From an uncultured Mollicutes bacterium (GTDB lineage: Bacteria; Bacillota_I; Bacilli_A; ML615J-28; CAG-313): a DNA stretch of 64,000 nucleotides. Below are positions 25,349 through 33,803 of the stretch, piece after piece (the first letter of the stretch is position 1; each line of letters opens with the position of its first letter). Where the stretch lies: the NCBI GenBank assembly GCA_900539265.1, contig UQBM01000006.1, positions 17,949 to 81,948 on the forward strand, read 5' to 3'. The translations under genes were made by a program, and so were the position numbers. Below the pieces are notes generated by a model, which saw only the letters and a program-made list of their open reading frames with translations, had not been told where the DNA came from and did not search any database.

Positions 25349-25630
25349 ATGAAAAAATACGAAGTTATGTATATCGTTCGCCCTAACGTTGAAGAAGAAG
25401 CTAGAAAGGCTTTGATTGAAGAAATCAATACCGTTTTTGTTACAAAAAATTCTACGGTGGATAACGTTAAAGAATGGGGTATGAGAGAATTAGCTTATGA
25501 GATTAAAGGGGAGACAAAAGGTTATTATGTATTATTGAATGTAACCGCAACACCTGAAGCAGTTAAAGAGTTTGAACGTATAGCTAATATCAAAGAGAAT
25601 ATTATTCGTTACATCACTGTAGCTGAATAG
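25349..25630 (+). CDS. rpsF: 30S ribosomal protein S6
   Basis: This 93-residue protein is ribosomal S6, which binds S18 on the 30S platform. The start MKKYEVMYIVRPNVEEEA and the basic/aromatic run EWGMRELAYEIKGETKGYYV are diagnostic. AAGGAGGTG at 25335-25343 sets the ATG at 25349; a GTG at 25340 overlaps that site and is not used. It begins the classical rpsF-ssb-rpsR operon, spaced 10 and 14 bp. The leader may give feedback control by the S6:S18 complex. Confidence 0.96.
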   Translation: MKKYEVMYIVRPNVEEEARKALIEEINTVFVTKNSTVDNVKEWGMRELAYEIKGETKGYYVLLNVTATPEAVKEFERIANIKENIIRYITVAE

Positions 25631-25640
25631 GAGGAACATT

Positions 25641-26147
25641 ATGAATCGTGTTATTTTAGTAGGAAGAATTACCAAAGATCCCGAACTTAGAACTTCACCA
25701 AATAATGTTTCATTTACAGCATTTTCAATTGCTGTAAATCGTATAGCTCCTTCTCCTAATGGAGAACGTGAAGCTGATTTTATCAATTGCGTAGCTTTTA
25801 ATAAGCAAGCAGAAAACTTATGTCGATTTATCAAAAAAGGTGGACAAATAGGAGTAGAAGGAAAACTTCAAACAAGAAGATATATGGCTCAAGATGGGTC
25901 AAATAGAGTAGCTACTGAAGTTATTTGTGATAATATTCATTTTCTTGAGCCGAAGAGTGCTAGTCAAGGTGGATATAATGATTATTCATCATATGAGACA
26001 TCTTATATACAAACACCTTTTCAACAACAAACTCCAATATCACAACCACAAAATAATAATCTTCATCAATTAGAATCGAAGAGAACTAATCAATATGATG
26101 AAGTTAAAAAACAATTTGATATTTCTGATGATGACTTACCATTCTAG
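25641..26147 (+). CDS. ssb: Single-stranded DNA-binding protein
   Basis: This 168-residue SSB coats single-stranded DNA during replication and repair. The OB fold covers residues 1-110 with MNRVILVGRITKDPELR, NVSFTAFSIAVNR, ADFINCVAFNKQAENL and GGQIGVEGKLQTRRY. A Gln/Asn-rich flexible linker follows, ending in the acidic partner-binding tip ISDDDLPF. All parts are normal for SSB. An AGGAGG site is present. It is the middle gene of the rpsF operon. Confidence 0.97.
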   Translation: MNRVILVGRITKDPELRTSPNNVSFTAFSIAVNRIAPSPNGEREADFINCVAFNKQAENLCRFIKKGGQIGVEGKLQTRRYMAQDGSNRVATEVICDNIHFLEPKSASQGGYNDYSSYETSYIQTPFQQQTPISQPQNNNLHQLESKRTNQYDEVKKQFDISDDDLPF

Positions 26148-26161
26148 GAGGAAAATAATAT

Positions 26162-26383
26162 ATGGCAACTTTTAAAAGACGTAAAAAGACTTGTTATTTT
26201 ACCGACAATAAAGTAAAAAAAATAGATTGGAAAGATGTTGATCTTTTAAAAAGATTTGTATCAGATCGTGGAAAAATTTTACCTCGTCGTATAACAGGGA
26301 CCAAAGCTATTTATCAAAGAGAACTTGCAATAGCTATTAAACGTGCTCGTCATATGGGATTATTACCATTTGTTAGAGAATAG
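26162..26383 (+). CDS. rpsR: 30S ribosomal protein S18
   Basis: This 73-residue protein is S18. The family block [20 protein letters not shown] and the basic [20 protein letters not shown] are clear. The N-terminus contains one Cys (KKTCYF), not a full zinc ribbon. It is the last gene of the operon and is followed at once by a strong terminator. Confidence 0.97.
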   Translation: MATFKRRKKTCYFTDNKVKKIDWKDVDLLKRFVSDRGKILPRRITGTKAIYQRELAIAIKRARHMGLLPFVRE

Positions 26384-26393
26384 TTATTTAGAG

Positions 26394-26418
26394 CAACACA
26401 ATGATTGTGTTGTTTTTT
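26394..26418 (+). terminator. Terminator of the rpsF operon
   Basis: CAACACAA, a three-base loop and TTGTGTTG followed by six T. Confidence 0.9.
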
Positions 26419-26448
26419 ATTTTTTTGTTAAAAAAATGCTCTCCAAAT

Positions 26449-26467
26449 AAGAGAATTGAATTCTCTT
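26449..26467. repeat. Perfect 9-1-9 palindrome upstream of degV
   Basis: AAGAGAATT-G-AATTCTCTT. The one-base centre is too tight for an RNA hairpin loop without opening several pairs, so an operator is more likely. It lies about 40 bp before the degV promoter. Confidence 0.5.
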
Positions 26468-26507
26468 CTAATTTTAATAATTAGATAGTTAAAATAATAA
26501 AAATATA

Positions 26508-26536
26508 TTGCTAAAAAATAATATTAAGAGTATAAT
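26508..26536 (+). promoter_or_regulatory. Promoter of degV
   Basis: TTGCTA (26508-26513), a 17-nt spacer and TATAAT (26531-26536). Confidence 0.75.
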
Positions 26537-26593
26537 TAAATTTGTAATACAAAGTATAGTTATAATATTTATTTTAAAGGAGGGTTAATTGTA

Positions 26594-27481
26594 ATGAATA
26601 ATTTTGTAATTACATGTTGTTCAACTGTTGATTTAGAAAAGGAATATTTAGAAAACAGGAATATTTCATATGTTTGTTTTCACTATACTCTTGATGGTGT
26701 TGAATATCCTGATGATTTGGGAGTATCGATTTCTGCAGATGCCTTTTTTGATAAAATAGCAAAAGGTGCAACTCCAACAACTTCACAAGTAAATAGTGAA
26801 CAATATATTAAATTTTGGGAGCCTTTTTTGGAAAAAGGACAAAATATTTTACATGTAACACTTTCATCTGGTATATCTGGTTCATATAATTCGGCAATTC
26901 TTGCAAAAAGATATTTAGAAGAAAAATATCCTAATTTAAAAATTAATGTGGTTGATTCTTTAGGGGCATCAAGTGGTTATGGGCTTTTAATGAGTTATTT
27001 GGCAGATTTAAGGGATGAGGGAAAGACTTTTGAAGAATGTTATGAATGGGTAGAATCAAATAAATTAAATGTTCATCATTGGTTTTTTTCAACAGATTTG
27101 ACTAGTTATAAAAGAGGTGGTCGAATTTCCACAACTAGTTTTTTCCTTGGGCAACTTCTAAAAATATGTCCTTTATTAAATATGGATAATTTAGGTCGTT
27201 TGATACCAAGAAAAAAGGTAAGAACAAAAGAGAAGACAATGATTGAAATTGTAAAACGGATGGAGGAACATGCTCAAGATGGATATAATTATAGTGGTAA
27301 ATGTTATATGTGTCATTCAGCATGTTTAGATGATGCCAAAAAAGTTGCAAGTATGGTAGAAGCAAAATTTCCTAATCTAAATGGTCATGTTGTAATCAAT
27401 AATATTGGGACCGTAATTGGATCTCATACAGGTCCTGGAACTATTGCTTTATTTTTTATGGGAGATAAAAGAGAAAATTAG
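26594..27481 (+). CDS. DegV-family fatty-acid-binding protein
   Basis: This 295-residue cytosolic protein belongs to the DegV/FakB group, which holds fatty acids for the FakA kinase. Family landmarks are VITCCSTVDLEKEYL at the N-terminus, TTSQVNSEQY (the lipid phosphate region), VTLSSGISGSYNSA, VVDSLGASSGYG and the C-terminal GTVIGSHTGPGTIALFF. Its start differs slightly from FakB proteins, with two Cys near the N-terminus. fakA is not in the window. AGGAGGG at 26579-26585 supports the ATG. Confidence 0.9.
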   Translation: MNNFVITCCSTVDLEKEYLENRNISYVCFHYTLDGVEYPDDLGVSISADAFFDKIAKGATPTTSQVNSEQYIKFWEPFLEKGQNILHVTLSSGISGSYNSAILAKRYLEEKYPNLKINVVDSLGASSGYGLLMSYLADLRDEGKTFEECYEWVESNKLNVHHWFFSTDLTSYKRGGRISTTSFFLGQLLKICPLLNMDNLGRLIPRKKVRTKEKTMIEIVKRMEEHAQDGYNYSGKCYMCHSACLDDAKKVASMVEAKFPNLNGHVVINNIGTVIGSHTGPGTIALFFMGDKREN

Positions 27482-27499
27482 ATTATTTTCTCTTTTTTT
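27471..27499 (+). terminator. Terminator after degV
   Basis: GAGAAAAT, a six-base loop and ATTTTCTC followed by seven T. The left arm overlaps the last codons of degV. Confidence 0.85.
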
Positions 27500-27552
27500 A
27501 GGAATTTTTTGCTTGGTAAAATTTTTAAAATTCAAAAAAAATATTGATAAAG

Positions 27553-27581
27553 TTGAATAAAAAAAGCAAATGTGGTATAAT
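27553..27581 (+). promoter_or_regulatory. Promoter of gdpP-rplI-dnaB
   Basis: TTGAAT (27553-27558), a 17-nt spacer and TATAAT (27576-27581) with an extended -10 TGG. Confidence 0.75.
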
Positions 27582-27614
27582 AAAATATCAATTATGCCCA
27601 AAAGAGGTATTAAC

Positions 27615-30083
27615 ATGGAAAAAAGAAAAACAATTTTTATTATCATATTATCATCAATTATTTTGGTGTCTGCATATTTTTCAATTTCAGTTTTATCAAA
27701 ACTTGATATTAACAATTATCTACAATATATTCCTATTGGTATTTTTATCATCTCTTTAGCAATTTTAATTTCTATTGCGATAAATATTAAAAATTCAAGA
27801 GAATCAATGACTTTACAAAATAGACTTAAGATGTGGAACTCAATCACTTATAAAGTAAAAAAAGCAGGTGAAACGGCTTTTGATAAATTGCCGATTGGAA
27901 TAATTGTTATTGATAGCGATTCAAAAATTGTATGGGCTAATCAAAATGCTAGAACTATCTTTATGAGTCCTTTAGAACATATTTACTTGAAGGATTTAGC
28001 CTCACCATTATATTCTAAATTACAAGATGTTTTGCAAGATATTGATGAAAATAATGATAATCAAAAAGTTACGTATAATGCTAATATTTATGGAAAAATA
28101 TATTATATAGAGTATTTAGTTAAATATAATGTAATGTATCTTACTGATATTACTAATTTTGAACTTTTACAAACACAATATTATAATCGAACAGAAGTTT
28201 TAGGTTATATTAATATTGATAATTTAGAAGAATCATTACAAGAATTTGATGTTCAAACGAAAGCAGAATATGAAGGAAAAATTATTGGTGCAATTGCTAA
28301 ATGGGCAAATGAAAATGGTGTGTTTGTTAGAGCTCTTACTTCAACTAGATATATTCTAATTACTGACCAAGAGCATTTAGAAAAATTAATTAAATCAAAT
28401 TTTACTATCCTTGATGATATCAAAATTTTATTTACTTCAAGAGTTGTGAGAGTGACTCTTAGTATGGGAATTGCTTGCAACGATGTCAATGTTAATGATT
28501 TATCCGATGATGCTCAAACTCAACTTGAATTAGCCTTAAGTAGAGGTGGTGATCAAGTTGTTGTTAAAAAAAATAGTGAGATTTTATTTTTTGGTGCTAA
28601 AACAGATCCAATCGTTAAAGAATCAAAAGTTGAAATTAGAGTAAAAAGTGAAGAATTAACGAATCTTATGATTAACTCTTCAAATATTTTTGTTTTAGGA
28701 CATAAAAGTATTGATGCGGATGGATTTGCTGCAACAATTGCGATCTATAGATGGGCAAAAAAACTAGGTAAAAATGCGTTTATTATTTATGATCCTAAAA
28801 GTATTGATTCCACTGTGGAAAAAATTTTTAGAACAATAAAAAAAGAATATATTTCCTTTATGGATGCTTTTGTTATTTATGATGATTTAAAAAAGTTATC
28901 AAATCGTGAAAGTCTTTTAATGCTTGTGGATTTTCAAACAATTTATCAAGCCATTGATACACGTATTTTTAGCCATTTTGAAAAAATTGGAATTATTGAT
29001 CATCATCGAAGAGGTGCCGGTGCTATTGAGAATCCTAAGTTTTATTATTCACAAGCATCAGCATCTTCTAGTGTTGAATTAATTTTTGAACTAATGTCCT
29101 TTATGAAAGAACCAGTAGAATTTTCAGAATTAGAAGCAACTTGGATGCTTTTGGGAATTGTTGTTGACACCAATAATTTTGTTTATCGAGCATCATCAAC
29201 AACTTTTGAGGTTGCATCAACTCTAAAAAAGTATGGTGCTGATATGAATATTGTAAAAGCATATTTAAAAGAGGATTTAAACGAAAAAATATCAAGACAA
29301 GAAGCAATTTCAACAACAGAAATTTATAAAGAAAAGGTTGCAATTGCACACACTAGTCCAGATGAAATTGTTGAAAGGTCAACTCTAGCAAAAATTTCTG
29401 ATGAACTAATATCAATATCGGATATTGAATTAGCTATTACAATTGGTCGGATTACTGAAAATCAGATTGGTTTAAGCGCAAGGAGTCTTGGCAAAATCAA
29501 TTCACAGATTATTATGGAAAAAATGGGTGGTGGCGGACATTTGAATAATGCGGCTGCTCAAAGAAAGAATGAAACAATTGCTGAAACAATTACCATATTA
29601 AAGGAAAAACTTGATGGCTATTTGGCAGAGGAGGAAAATATGAAAATTATTTTAATAAAAGATTTAAAAGGTAAAGGCAAAAAAGGAGATGTAATTGAAG
29701 TTGCAACAGGTTATGGAAATAATTTAATTCGCAACGAAACAGCAATTATTGCATCGCCTGAGAATATGAAAGCTTTAGATGATGAAAAGCATCAAGCTGC
29801 TATTCGTGAGGCAGAATTGATTCAAGAAATGAATGAGTTAAAAACTAAAATTGAAAAGGAAGAAATTAAAATAGCAGTAAGAGTAGGAAAAGATGGTAAA
29901 TTATTTGGTTCGGTTAGTGGTAAGCAAATAGTTGATGCAATTTTTTCACAATTAAACATTAAGTTGGATAAACGTAAATTAGATTTAGAAAATCCTATTT
30001 CATCACTTGGAACATATGAAATACCAATTCAATTGCATAAGGATGTTATAGCAAAGATAAAACTATTTGTTATAGAAGAATAA
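27615..30083 (+). CDS. gdpP: Cyclic-di-AMP phosphodiesterase GdpP fused in frame to ribosomal protein L9
   Basis: One open frame of 822 residues covers two proteins. Residues 1-675 are GdpP. Two N-terminal membrane helices (8-30, 36-58) come first, then a PAS-like domain (DKLPIGIIVIDSDSKIVWAN) and a degenerate GGDEF domain. The DHH/DHHA1 phosphodiesterase follows with HKSIDADGFAATIAIY, IGIIDHHRRGAG, GIVVDTNNFVYR and MGGGGHLNNAAAQ. Residues 676-822 are complete L9. GdpP hydrolyses c-di-AMP, controlling potassium and wall homeostasis. No stop separates the two parts, but a strong ribosome site and ATG sit at the junction. AGAGGT at 27603-27608 supports ATG 27615. The gene precedes dnaB, the usual gdpP-rplI-dnaB order. 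Confidence 0.9.
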   Translation: MEKRKTIFIIILSSIILVSAYFSISVLSKLDINNYLQYIPIGIFIISLAILISIAINIKNSRESMTLQNRLKMWNSITYKVKKAGETAFDKLPIGIIVIDSDSKIVWANQNARTIFMSPLEHIYLKDLASPLYSKLQDVLQDIDENNDNQKVTYNANIYGKIYYIEYLVKYNVMYLTDITNFELLQTQYYNRTEVLGYINIDNLEESLQEFDVQTKAEYEGKIIGAIAKWANENGVFVRALTSTRYILITDQEHLEKLIKSNFTILDDIKILFTSRVVRVTLSMGIACNDVNVNDLSDDAQTQLELALSRGGDQVVVKKNSEILFFGAKTDPIVKESKVEIRVKSEELTNLMINSSNIFVLGHKSIDADGFAATIAIYRWAKKLGKNAFIIYDPKSIDSTVEKIFRTIKKEYISFMDAFVIYDDLKKLSNRESLLMLVDFQTIYQAIDTRIFSHFEKIGIIDHHRRGAGAIENPKFYYSQASASSSVELIFELMSFMKEPVEFSELEATWMLLGIVVDTNNFVYRASSTTFEVASTLKKYGADMNIVKAYLKEDLNEKISRQEAISTTEIYKEKVAIAHTSPDEIVERSTLAKISDELISISDIELAITIGRITENQIGLSARSLGKINSQIIMEKMGGGGHLNNAAAQRKNETIAETITILKEKLDGYLAEEENMKIILIKDLKGKGKKGDVIEVATGYGNNLIRNETAIIASPENMKALDDEKHQAAIREAELIQEMNELKTKIEKEEIKIAVRVGKDGKLFGSVSGKQIVDAIFSQLNIKLDKRKLDLENPISSLGTYEIPIQLHKDVIAKIKLFVIEE
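29640..30083 (+). CDS. rplI: 50S ribosomal protein L9 (internal start within the gdpP frame)
   Basis: The L9 sequence begins MKIILIKDLKGKGKKGDVIE and runs to the common stop, 147 residues, the normal L9 length. VATGYGNNLIRN and the C-terminal LFGSVSGKQIVDAI are standard. AGAGGAGG at 29627-29634 lies 5 nt before the ATG, an ideal ribosome site. Free L9 can therefore be made by internal initiation even though the frame is continuous with GdpP. The site itself encodes AEEE in the fusion. Confidence 0.88.
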   Translation: MKIILIKDLKGKGKKGDVIEVATGYGNNLIRNETAIIASPENMKALDDEKHQAAIREAELIQEMNELKTKIEKEEIKIAVRVGKDGKLFGSVSGKQIVDAIFSQLNIKLDKRKLDLENPISSLGTYEIPIQLHKDVIAKIKLFVIEE

Positions 30084-30096
30084 TAAGGAGAATATT

Positions 30097-31521
30097 ATGG
30101 AAAATCGTATAAAATCGGTACCATATAATAATGATGCGGAGATGTATGTTTTAGGTAGTATCTTACTTGAAAACAATGTTATTAATCAAATTGTTGGTAA
30201 ACTTACTGCTGATGATTTTTATAATCCCCAAAATGCTACTATTTTTAAAGCAATGATGAGCTTATTTAATAACTCAGTTAAGATTGAAACTGTATCAGTT
30301 ACAGAACAACTTATTCGTGATAAAGTTTCTAACATTGACGATTATAAGACATATTTGGTTGATCTTTTAGATATGATTCCATCAATATCATCTGTTAATT
30401 TATACATTAATATTGTGGAAGAAAAAGCTATTGAAAGAAAGATTTTAGCAAATATGCAAGAATTATCAAGCGATATTCTAACTTCAAAATATGATTTTAA
30501 TGCAATTTTAGATAAGGCAGAGGATATTATTTTAAAGGTTATTAAAAAAAGAAGAACATCAGATTTTATGACAATTGCTGAAGCTGCTAAGGTTGTTTAT
30601 GAACAAATAGAGGGTTATGTTGGTAATAATTCAGACTTAACTGGTCTTAATACAGGATATCCTAATTTAAATAAAGCCACCCTTGGTTTTCAAAAAGGTG
30701 ACTTGATGATTTTGGCTGCAAGACCATCAGTTGGTAAATCTTCTTATGCAATTAATCTTGCTTTAAACATTGCAAATATGAATAAGGATAAACATATTGC
30801 TTTATTTTCATTAGAAATGAGTATTGAACAATTGATGATGAGAATATTTAGTTATCAAGCTAATATTGAACTTTCTAATATTAGAAGTGGTCATCTTGCA
30901 AGTGATGAATTATTATTACTATCAATTGCAAAACAGGATTTAAGTAAACTAAATCTCCATTTTGATGAAAGTAGTTCAACCAATATTGCGGATATTAGAT
31001 CTAAATGTCGCCAATTAAAACAAGCAGATCAATTGGATTTTATCATTATTGACTATCTACAACTTATCACTTTATCGGATTCTAGAGGAAATCGTCAAGA
31101 AGAAGTTTCAAAAATTTCAAGACAATTAAAAACTTTAGCTCGTGAATTAGATGTACCAATTCTTGCTTTATCACAACTTTCTCGAGGCATTGAAACTCGT
31201 GATGATAAAAGACCAGTTTTGGCCGATCTTCGTGAATCTGGTAGTATAGAACAAGATGCCGATTTAGTAATGTTCTTATATCGTAGAAGTGATGTTGAAG
31301 ATAATAGTAGTGATGAAGATCAGGTAGATGGTAGTAAAAAAGAAGAAAAAGCATATCAAGAAGTGGTTTTATCAATAGCTAAAAATCGTCAAGGACCTAT
31401 TGACTATATTGATTATCACTTTTATGGAGCATACTCTCGTTTTAGTGAACAAAAAGAGAAAAAACCAATTATTATTAAAAAAAGGTCTCGTTCAGTTAAA
31501 ACAAAAAAACTTAATGAGTAG
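30097..31521 (+). CDS. dnaB: Replicative DNA helicase
   Basis: This 474-residue hexameric helicase unwinds the chromosome at the fork. The N-terminal domain begins SVPYNNDAEMYVLGSILLEN. The RecA-like domain has Walker A LAARPSVGKSSYAIN, LFSLEMSIEQLMMR, Walker B FIIIDYLQLI, ALSQLSRGIETRDDKRP with the arginine finger region, and DLRESGSIEQDADLVMFLYR. The C-terminal tail is Lys/Arg-rich. It follows rplI by 13 bp with an AAGGAG site. Confidence 0.96.
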   Translation: MENRIKSVPYNNDAEMYVLGSILLENNVINQIVGKLTADDFYNPQNATIFKAMMSLFNNSVKIETVSVTEQLIRDKVSNIDDYKTYLVDLLDMIPSISSVNLYINIVEEKAIERKILANMQELSSDILTSKYDFNAILDKAEDIILKVIKKRRTSDFMTIAEAAKVVYEQIEGYVGNNSDLTGLNTGYPNLNKATLGFQKGDLMILAARPSVGKSSYAINLALNIANMNKDKHIALFSLEMSIEQLMMRIFSYQANIELSNIRSGHLASDELLLLSIAKQDLSKLNLHFDESSSTNIADIRSKCRQLKQADQLDFIIIDYLQLITLSDSRGNRQEEVSKISRQLKTLARELDVPILALSQLSRGIETRDDKRPVLADLRESGSIEQDADLVMFLYRRSDVEDNSSDEDQVDGSKKEEKAYQEVVLSIAKNRQGPIDYIDYHFYGAYSRFSEQKEKKPIIIKKRSRSVKTKKLNE

Positions 31522-31539
31522 AAACAAGGAGATAATAAA

Positions 31540-32610
31540 ATGATAGATCGTTTAGAAGTAATTCGTCAAAGATATAATCAAATAGGCGAACAACTTACAG
31601 ACCCAAATATTGTTTCAGATATTAAAAAAATGACTGCGCTTTCTAAAGAGCAAAGATCATTAGAAAAAGTTGTTAATAAGTATGAAGAGTTAATAAAACT
31701 TCAAAAAGATATTGAAGATTTAAAAGAAATGGTAAATGATTCGGATTTAGAAATTCAACAAATGGCTGAAATAGAATTAGAAGAAGCACAGTTAAAACTA
31801 CCACGATTAGAAGAAGAGATAAAAATATTACTTCTTCCCAAAGATCCTAACGATGAAAAAAATGTTATTGTTGAAATTAGAGGTGCTGCAGGCGGTGATG
31901 AAGGAAATATTTTTGCAGGTGACTTATTTAGAATGTATATCAAATATGCTGAAACTAAAGGATGGAAGGTAGAAATTTTAGATTCATTACCATGTGAGGC
32001 AGGAGGATTTAGTCAAATTAGTTTTATGATTAATGGAGATTCGGTATATTCTTTGATGAAATATGAATCTGGCTCTCATCGTGTCCAAAGAGTGCCAACA
32101 ACTGAATCAGCAGGAAGAATTCATACTTCTACAGCAACTGTGCTTGTAATGCCAGAGGCAGAAGAAATTGAAGTTGAATTAGATATGAATGATGTAAGAA
32201 TTGATACTTTTTGTGCATCAGGACCAGGTGGACAGTGTGTTAATACTACAAAATCAGCTATTAGAGTAACTCATATTCCAACAGGAATTGTTGTATCATG
32301 TCAAGATGGTAAGAGTCAACATGAAAATAAAGCTAGTGCCTTAAAAGTTTTAAGGGCGAGACTTTATGATCATATGCTTCAAGAAAAAGAAAAAGAAGAA
32401 GGATTAGAACGTCAAGCCAAAATTGGTCATGGTGATCGTAGTGAAAAAATTAGAACCTACAATTATCCTCAAAATCGTTTAACAGATCATAGAATAGGAT
32501 ATACTGTTCAACAACTTGATCGTATTATGGAGGGTCGCTTAGATGGATTGTTTGAGGCATTAATTACATATTATCAAAAACAGCAATTAAGTGTTGATAA
32601 TAATGCATAA
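31540..32610 (+). CDS. prfA: Peptide chain release factor 1
   Basis: This 356-residue factor ends translation at UAA and UAG. The PxT anticodon-like motif appears as VQRVPTTESAGRIHTS. The catalytic GGQ is in CASGPGGQCVNTTKSAIR. RGAAGGDEGNIFAGDLFRMY is the usual domain-2 start. It opens the block prfA-alr-prmC-tsaC-spoIIR, in which PrmC (33670) methylates the GGQ glutamine of this protein. It lies 18 bp after dnaB. Confidence 0.97.
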   Translation: MIDRLEVIRQRYNQIGEQLTDPNIVSDIKKMTALSKEQRSLEKVVNKYEELIKLQKDIEDLKEMVNDSDLEIQQMAEIELEEAQLKLPRLEEEIKILLLPKDPNDEKNVIVEIRGAAGGDEGNIFAGDLFRMYIKYAETKGWKVEILDSLPCEAGGFSQISFMINGDSVYSLMKYESGSHRVQRVPTTESAGRIHTSTATVLVMPEAEEIEVELDMNDVRIDTFCASGPGGQCVNTTKSAIRVTHIPTGIVVSCQDGKSQHENKASALKVLRARLYDHMLQEKEKEEGLERQAKIGHGDRSEKIRTYNYPQNRLTDHRIGYTVQQLDRIMEGRLDGLFEALITYYQKQQLSVDNNA

Positions 32611-32648
32611 AAACTAAAGATAATGAATATAAAGAAGTGGTGATGAAA

Positions 32649-33803
32649 ATGCCACTTTTTATTTATGAAGATTTAGTGGAAAAAAATGTTAAAATAATTT
32701 CTTCTTATACAAGAAGAAAAATTATGGCAGTCGTTAAAAGTGATGCTTATGGATTATCAGCAAAAAAGATGATATCACTTTTAAAAAAGGCTAACATTGA
32801 TTTTTTTGTTTTTGAAAAATACTCGGAATATTTAAAATGTCAAAACTTATTAAGAGATAAAAGAGTATTAATATTAGAAAGTCCGTCAATATCACTAATA
32901 CAAAATACGCCTAATAATGTGGCTTTTTCAATCAATTCAATAATTGATGCAATTAACATTAAAGATATACAATCTAAGGTCACAATTCATTTGCGTGTTG
33001 ATACAGGAATGAACCGGCAGGGAGTTAGAAATATTGAAGAGTTAGAAAAAATTTTAACAATGTTTAAAACAAATAAAAATATTTTTATTGAAGGATTATA
33101 TACTCATTTTTCTTCAGATGTCTTTGAGTCGAAATATTATGAAAAACAATTAGAGAATTTCAAGAAATATCAAAAAATAGGTCATTTTTCTATTATTCAC
33201 GCAAATGCAACAAAGAGTTTAAATAAAGAATTGGTTGGTAATTATGTTAGAGTTGGAATGGCACTTTATGGTTATCATCAACCATATTTATCCCTTCAAA
33301 GATCAGTTAGTTTAATAGAAACCCCGTGTAGTGTTTTTAAAGTTAGTAAAAAAGATAAAATTGGATATAATCAAATAAAGGTTGGAAATGAAGTAGTAGG
33401 AGTGCTTCCCATTGGCTATAATGATGTCAATTTAGATGATATTACTAATATTTATCAAAAAGGTCAAAAATATGCTCTTATTGGAAAAAATTGTATGAAT
33501 CATACTCATTTTTTAGCAAATGACAAAATTAATTATTTAAGTTGGTTGTCGATTTTACCTACTAATGGTATAATAATAGATAGTAATGATTATAATTATA
33601 ATTTAAATTGGTATCACATTTTAACTTCGTTGAAGGGAATGCCAAAAAATTATATTAGAAGGAGAAATTATGACGTACCAAAAATATTTAAATATAATGG
33701 GGAAAAAGGCCTTAGAACAAAATTTAGAAAAGGAAGCAATCAAACTTTTAGTTTTAGAACTATCCAAAATGGATGGCGCAACTTTTTTTGCGAAATTAAA
33801 TGA
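32649..33803 (+). CDS. alr: Alanine racemase
   Basis: This PLP enzyme supplies D-alanine for peptidoglycan. The PLP lysine lies in IMAVVKSDAYGLS, RVDTGMNRQGV is conserved, and the second catalytic base Tyr is in KIGYNQIKVG. The C-terminal domain is diverged (GKNCMNHTHF in place of GRICMDQ). The family sequence ends near KGMPKNYIRR (about 33660), but the frame continues another 45 residues with no homology, overlapping the prmC start by 134 bp in another frame. It seems to have lost its natural stop. I take ATG 32649 because GGTGAT (32639-32644) precedes it; an ATG at 32643 overlaps that site. Confidence 0.85.
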   Translation: MPLFIYEDLVEKNVKIISSYTRRKIMAVVKSDAYGLSAKKMISLLKKANIDFFVFEKYSEYLKCQNLLRDKRVLILESPSISLIQNTPNNVAFSINSIIDAINIKDIQSKVTIHLRVDTGMNRQGVRNIEELEKILTMFKTNKNIFIEGLYTHFSSDVFESKYYEKQLENFKKYQKIGHFSIIHANATKSLNKELVGNYVRVGMALYGYHQPYLSLQRSVSLIETPCSVFKVSKKDKIGYNQIKVGNEVVGVLPIGYNDVNLDDITNIYQKGQKYALIGKNCMNHTHFLANDKINYLSWLSILPTNGIIIDSNDYNYNLNWYHILTSLKGMPKNYIRRRNYDVPKIFKYNGEKGLRTKFRKGSNQTFSFRTIQNGWRNFFCEIK

